A DNA stretch of 64,000 bases, from assembly GCA_011109175.1 (NCBI GenBank), contig RDEW01000021.1:1018585-1082584 (forward strand), read 5' to 3'. Shown one piece after another: positions 58,780 through 64,000 of this stretch (position 1 is the first letter of the stretch; every line of letters starts with the position of its first letter). Origin of the DNA: Dicyema japonicum. Its lineage: Eukaryota; Dicyemida; Rhombozoa; Dicyemidae. A program made the position numbers and the translations under genes. The notes below the pieces were generated by a model. That model did not search any database, was not told where the DNA came from, and worked only from the letters and a program-made list of their open reading frames with translations.

Positions 58780-60865
58780 TTAATTCGTAAACAGTCTTCA
58801 ATTTATTTGAATTTATTATATTATTTGAACTACAGTCGATATTCGAAAAACTTACAAAATTTTGAATTTTGTCAATTGTAACAAAGTATACCAGATGATT
58901 TATCCATAAATTTGGCATCGGAAACCCTCTTGTTCAACATAAAAAATCTTTGGCTAACAGTAGACGACCAATTCGTCGAATCTGATAAATAATGAACAAG
59001 GTCCCCAAGCATTATTATTCTATGATCAATATTCCGGACATACTAGCAAGACAACAATTTTCCAATTTATAATATAGGCTGCCTTTACAGTCCACTTCGC
59101 TCAAATAAATTAATAATATGTACCACAATAGCTTGTACGACTATGAGTAGTTATTTTTTATCATGTCAAGACCAATGTAAAAACCCATAACTATTTGAAC
59201 CCAAAACGTTCAAACATGCCATCAACTTGGAACGACATTCGTCTCTTGAACCCACACTAACTCGTACTGGACAGAAAACTGTCTTTTATCATTATTGCAA
59301 TACTCCGAAACCGTCTGTGCTGGACATTTTACTAGGTATAACCAGTCTTCCGCTACTCTGTATGCCCTTTTCTCTTCGGCTTATATCTAAAAATCAACAC
59401 CAGGACTTTGGTTCCAGTTTCAAAATTATTATTGATAGTAATATTTCGGTTTTCTGAATACGTACTTGTGCAGGACGAGTAAGGAGCATCGGGCCAAACT
59501 AAGGTCCTGCTAGAGCGTACTGGGATCACGTAATTAGTTAGTTTGTGTGATCGTGGTATCTGGTGTTATTATTATTATTATTATTCCACCTTATTAGTTG
59601 ATTGACAAACTGTGATTGCAGAGGTGATGTCCATTCCTCTGCACTCGGATAAATCAGTCCAAATCAAGGTATTCCGGAAATATATTAAGGACATCGACAA
59701 TTCTAAGATGTCTGTATTCAAGACTGGACAATGATCATTTTTTAACAAACCTTTAATTTCTCACATTTTGATCTAATCGTCGAGTCTGTCTTGTTATTGG
59801 TAATTCCCTTCTGATTATAAATAGAATTCCTCATTTGAAGTTCAGGCATTTTCATAAACGTAGCAATTTTAAATAGCCGGGCAATCCGTTCAATATGATG
59901 TTGTTAGGCCAACTTTCAATCCTATATTTATTTATTTCTTATACACCGAGAAAAAAATATCAAATAACTAAAGAACAAGCAATACTTAATCAGTGGATCA
60001 ACTAACTACGGAAATAATTTTCCGACTCTGTTGATAGGCTTTGAAAAATGCCATTGATTCACTTGATCTTGATCGGGTTCGACTTCTTCTATAAGGTACT
60101 TGATAACTCTGCCTTCCCTACTGGAATGTAGATTTTGCGAAAACTCATTCACGAAATTGAAAATTAAGCGATTATTATTTTCAACCACAACCTAGGATCT
60201 TTTTTTATGCAACTAACTATCTCCTATTTATGGACGACCTAAAAAATTATCTCGAGAAGAAAACACAACGATTGTGATCATGAAGATAATTCCTTCTTAG
60301 AAGCAGCTGAATCTGAATAAAATGTCGTAAAATATACAACTAATATGCTCGATTTGGATATAAGGCTAATTTGCTTGACCAAATGGATAGATATTGGTGT
60401 TTTAGACCAGTTTTTCTCAACAAGGTCGATTTATACCTCAGGGGCAAATTTTATAGGTTAAGGGAAATTTTTTCTTTCTGGAACTTTTTTCTTTCTGGAA
60501 CTATGTCACAGTCATAATAAATAATCTGTGATATTTTGTTAGTTACGTAACACCGGCTTTCTAACTTGTAAGAGGCAGCAGCTATTAAATAGGACGCTGA
60601 AGATAGCGGTCGCTACCAATTTTCGATGTGGTTCAACCTCACGTCAAGAAAATTGGATACCAGTTTTAATCTGGCAACTGAGTAACCATAATTATTCCCT
60701 GTCAACATGTTCAATGACCTCGGGAATTCGATAGATAATGGCAGTTATTTATCGGTCGCATAGCTTTCGCTCCCAACAATCGGATTAGCTACTCCTAATC
60801 GACCAAACTTAGTGCCCCACAAGTAAGGGATACTTGCAGATAAATTAATTGCTGTTTGAAAATTG
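58780..60865. other. No gene recognised
   Basis: Short unrecognised ORFs at 59227-59457 (+) and 60006-60188 (-). 59470-59540 carries a GGGATCACGTAATTAG end shared loosely with 18900 and 51690, followed by (ATT)n at 59567-59585. The right end may belong to the 3' region of the R2-like element. Confidence 0.35.
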
Positions 60866-60869
60866 AAAA

Positions 60870-62610
60870 TTGAATTGAACAACTCTCCAAAGTCCTCCGT
60901 AAAACTAGCGTCAGTATATAAGCTTTGAGAGGCCACTCCTCCACCTTCAGGGCCTCCAAATGGTGTTTGAAGAATCTCGAGACAATTTCATCACAAGCGT
61001 TGTGTACAAAAATTATTTTCATCTTTGCGCGATGGGTAATCTTAAGTTCGTTGGTTAGTAAGTCATAATTGTGGAACTTTTCGACCTGCTTGAAACAGTT
61101 TTGCAAAGTGATCCCAATTTCAACAACAGTAATCGTATTTTTTGTCTAATCATAAACGAAAATGCCGGGTTTATTATTAATTACAGCCGTATCCGTACTG
61201 ATCGTCATGTCTACACGAATCTCCACAATTTCATTTGCGACAACAGATGCAACCTGAAATATGAGCTATTCATTATTTTCCATTACCTTTTTCAGCGTTT
61301 TGTTTTCCAAATTCAGACGAATCTTCCATTTTGTGACAAGTTTCCGAATAAACCTGACAATCCAGGAGGGAAAACTAAATTTTTGTAATACCTGATCCAG
61401 AAATTGGTGGTCGACCGAGTTATAAGATTTTATTTAACGTCAATCCAGGTGGAATTCAAACTGTTTATATTTTGTTGATATACGCTTTTGTTGACGATAG
61501 CTCGTTCTTTCGCTCCTTGGCGTAATCTTCGCGTTCCCAGTTAATTATCAATGATTAAGACATTTGATTCACTGTAATCTTATAATTTTTTGTTCAAACA
61601 CTTTGTCAATGTTTATACAGATTTTGCATATAATTTTCTTAATTTCCTTGCAAAGAGATCCATGAACCGAAGTGAAGTTCTTGATAAAAAAAGTGATAGA
61701 CATCATCACAACCAGATGGCTTCTAATTTGGAAGCATCTTGATAGTCTCGGTGATTTCCTCTCCAGTAAAATGAGCAAAAGAGTTCTTTGATCCAGTTAC
61801 TCTTTTGGTAGTAATTTAGTTGCTCTTCTTTCTCACTTCCTTATCCAAATACTAGTTAAAAATGGAAAAAATTCTTCCTCATTGAACTTGATGACCTAAT
61901 TCTTATTATCTCCAATTATATTTCTATAAAGTAGCTTTCTATTCAATTCGATTAACCAGTGGGCACTTCTATACCTTTCTCGATTCTTAGACTCTCAACT
62001 CTTTTTTAACAATCTTTATTTGATAGCGAACAAAAGAAAAATCCGTTTCCATTCTCTCTCTTAGATTTTTAAAGCCATATGAGCATAAGGTATTGCGAAT
62101 TTCTTCGTCAAATTGATACTTCCGGTTCATTTCACAAGCCACTTGAATTTGCTCAAGTTGTTGCTTAAGTTTAGTGAGTTTGTTTTTTATTGATTCTTCC
62201 CAACTTGTTTTAGTGTTTTTCTTCTTGGTAAGAGCCTCTTAAATACAGTGCCCAGGAGATGATATCAGTGATATCGTAGATATCCAGCTTGGAAGGAATC
62301 ATTATATTCTTTAATTGCTGCTTTAATTCCACACAGAATCTCCTTTCTAAAATTTGTCTGGGACTCCTTAGTAAGTACACGAATGTTTTTTTCTGATGTA
62401 AGTAATTTTGCAAATTGGCAACGAATCGCACCAAAACATTTTCCAAAGTTTAAAACTATTACCAACTGTTTTTCTTCTACTGACAGATTCACTGGATTTG
62501 GAAGAAATCGAGCTCATGAAATTAGCAATGGACTTCGATATCCAAAATCTAAGTTAAAAGCTTTCACAATCAGAGGCCATCCACCATGGGGAATCCTCTA
62601 GAATCTTGAT
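60870..62610 (-). mobile_element. R2/NeSL-like LINE (family D), decayed second copy
   Basis: Read in reverse. 62265-62492 (CFGAIRCQFAKLLTSEKNIR, TKESQTNFRKEI) is a pre-RT region, and FTGEEITETIKMLPN with KPSGCDDVYHFF (about 61680-61790) is the block just before the RT. The endonuclease domain follows at 60830-61230: NNKPGIFVYD, ITVVEIGIT, FHNYDLLTNELKITH and LRRTLESCSIQF. These parallel KPDIVVHD, LIIEVGIT, KYDFLANEM and LKRTLESLTLEY of the 29.7-30.8 kb copy. The catalytic PD is PG here. The core RT is missing between about 61400 and 61570. Confidence 0.78.
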
Positions 62611-62614
62611 GTTG

Positions 62615-63540
62615 CAGACTCAACGATCTCCACAGCGCATTGTATCCGGTCAACAGTGTGAACTAGAAGGATACTCAAGTTAACATTCTTGGTGAGATCG
62701 AGAGTGTGGTTACCGAATATTATCAAAAACAAAGACTCCGAGAAGTAACTTCATTATCTCACATCTCAAGTTGTTTTCTATAATGAAAGATAACTGCTTT
62801 TTTCTTATATTCAATAATCGTTTTCTTTATTTGTCTCCTATTTCTTTAGTTGTCTTACTTCTTTAATTTGTCGTTTAACTGTTGCTAGGTTAAGCTCACT
62901 AATTTTTAATAAAATTGACACTGTTATTATTAGCATCATATTAAAGGTATTAAATTTAACCACCACGTGTACTGAATGTAGTTTGACAATTTGATAGATT
63001 TACTTTTCCGAAGTGAATTATTTATAAATCTCTAGAGACTATCCACTGTTAATGAGTGTAACTAAGCCATTTTGTGATTTTATTGCTCTTTCTCACTAAT
63101 CATACACGGCTGCTTTATTTCTATTTAGTAAAACTAATAACACATCAAAGTTTTTAAAATGTTGATTTTCTTTTCCGATATTGGTTTTAATTACTTGTTA
63201 GACATCTTGTCGATGATGTGTCAGAAATTTATTATGATTAACATTTTTCAGTTAAAAAAAGTGTTTTTTTTAGCTATGATGTTTAGTCACTTTGATACAG
63301 GACAATTTTCAACTGTAGTTTGAGGGAAATCAGTTTAAGATTAGGTAATGATGCTATCATATTTGTTATTTTTGAGAATTACAAGGTTCTCCGTATTAAT
63401 ATTAGGTTTCCTGTACCAGAATGGAAGATCCGCATCCATAACAGCACTTTAAAAGAGAGCCATTTAAATAAAGAACAGTTATGATAACTAATTGTACAGG
63501 GACAACCAAAAAAGGCTCTCATTTCTTTTTTTGTTGTGTG
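62615..63540. other. AT-rich stretch, no gene recognised
   Basis: No ORF or repeat of note. Confidence 0.45.
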
Positions 63541-63544
63541 TATG

Positions 63545-63720
63545 TTTTTTATAGACGGTTCCGCAGTGATATGTTCACTGATTACAGAGTCATTCGTCAA
63601 GCCAAAGCATCGTAGATACGTGGAACCTTCAACCGCAATATACAGCAGCGAGATTCGAACTAGGGGCCATCAATCCTTGTTGCACAGCGCTATGATCCAC
63701 ATTTAGTATTGATAATTGTG
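63545..63720 (-). repeat. tRNA-derived SINE, minus orientation
   Basis: In reverse the head is GTGGATCATAGCGCTGTGCAACAAGG, with B box CTAGTTCGAATCTCGC. The body GGTTGAAGGTTCCACGTATC, then TTGACGAATGACTC and AGTGAACATATCACTGCGGAACCG, is the most complete copy of the family in the window. Confidence 0.8.
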
Positions 63721-63954
63721 TAATTCCTTTTTTTTGACAAAAACCGATAAATACTCCGTAAAAATCACAATTGTAATTCTTTTAATGTTCATCGGTACTA
63801 AGATTTCCAAATATTCCGTGGAGAATGGGAAATTAATATGAGTCTTCTTGTAGCAGATCTCAGAGAGTAGTGATCATTCCTTCCGACCTGAAGGCACATT
63901 CTCGATGGTTGTGTAGTCTTGAAATTTAAGGAAAAGTTATAACTTTGACACACA

Positions 63955-64000
63955 TAAGCTTCCAGCCTCACTTGTATCATTAAAGATCCCTTCCATCGTC
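63955..64000 (+). repeat. Second SINE family, 5' part, cut by window edge
   Basis: CTTCCAGCCTCACTTGTATCATTAAAGATCCC matches 52055-52090 almost exactly. The tRNA-like region would lie beyond the window. Confidence 0.65.

Overview
The window is AT-rich eukaryotic DNA, crowded with broken retroelements and DNA transposons. Among them lie the remains of five protein-coding loci. The decisive observation is that these loci, which look like shredded ORFs, become readable when very short GT...AG segments of about 21-27 nt are removed. Many of the in-frame stops fall inside these segments. Removing them restores the reading frame and family-wide alignment at CDC5L (21.5-24.0 kb), at two copies of a ZYG11/ZER1-like gene (8.7-11.0 and 15.3-17.7 kb), at an SLC29-type nucleoside transporter (5.55-7.0 kb) and at an unrecognised membrane protein (57.5-58.8 kb). 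The proteins are animal-like. Introns this short are known from dicyemid mesozoans, so a dicyemid or a similarly reduced animal is my best guess for the source. That is inference, not proof.

Layout. 0-2.7 kb: an APE-type LINE on the minus strand (family A). 3.4-5.1 kb: pieces of a second retroelement (family B). 5.55-7.0 kb: nucleoside-transporter relic. 7.1-7.8 kb: RTE-like reverse transcriptase fragment. 8.3-17.9 kb: a segmental duplication of a ZYG11-like gene with its upstream hAT end. The interval between the copies holds a 20-bp minisatellite, a LINE fragment, a hAT fragment, a SINE and a deleted hAT. 18-21 kb: a MITE and family B pieces. 21.5-24.0 kb: CDC5L pseudogene. 24-29 kb: SINE, LINE and hAT fragments. 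29.2-31.6 kb: a fold-back structure with inverted arrays of tandem repeats around an intact R2/NeSL-like endonuclease domain. 32-57 kb: mostly LINE fragments of families A, B and C plus SINEs. 57.5-58.8 kb: membrane-protein gene. 60.9-62.6 kb: a second R2-like element.

Four retroelement families can be separated by protein motif. Family A is APE plus RT with YADD and a C-terminal FGHxLR block. Family B has an RT with a YLDDAT motif and a C-terminal zinc-knuckle plus RPDGMT...WDxT nuclease-like domain. Family C is CR1/L2-like and opens with a 2A-like GDVETNPGP peptide before its APE domain. Family D is R2/NeSL-like with a restriction-like endonuclease. tRNA-derived SINEs are scattered between them.

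Every recognised host gene carries nonsense or frame damage beyond its introns, so most are called pseudogenes. No operon, CRISPR array, rRNA or bona fide tRNA gene is seen, and no promoter can be supported from sequence alone.
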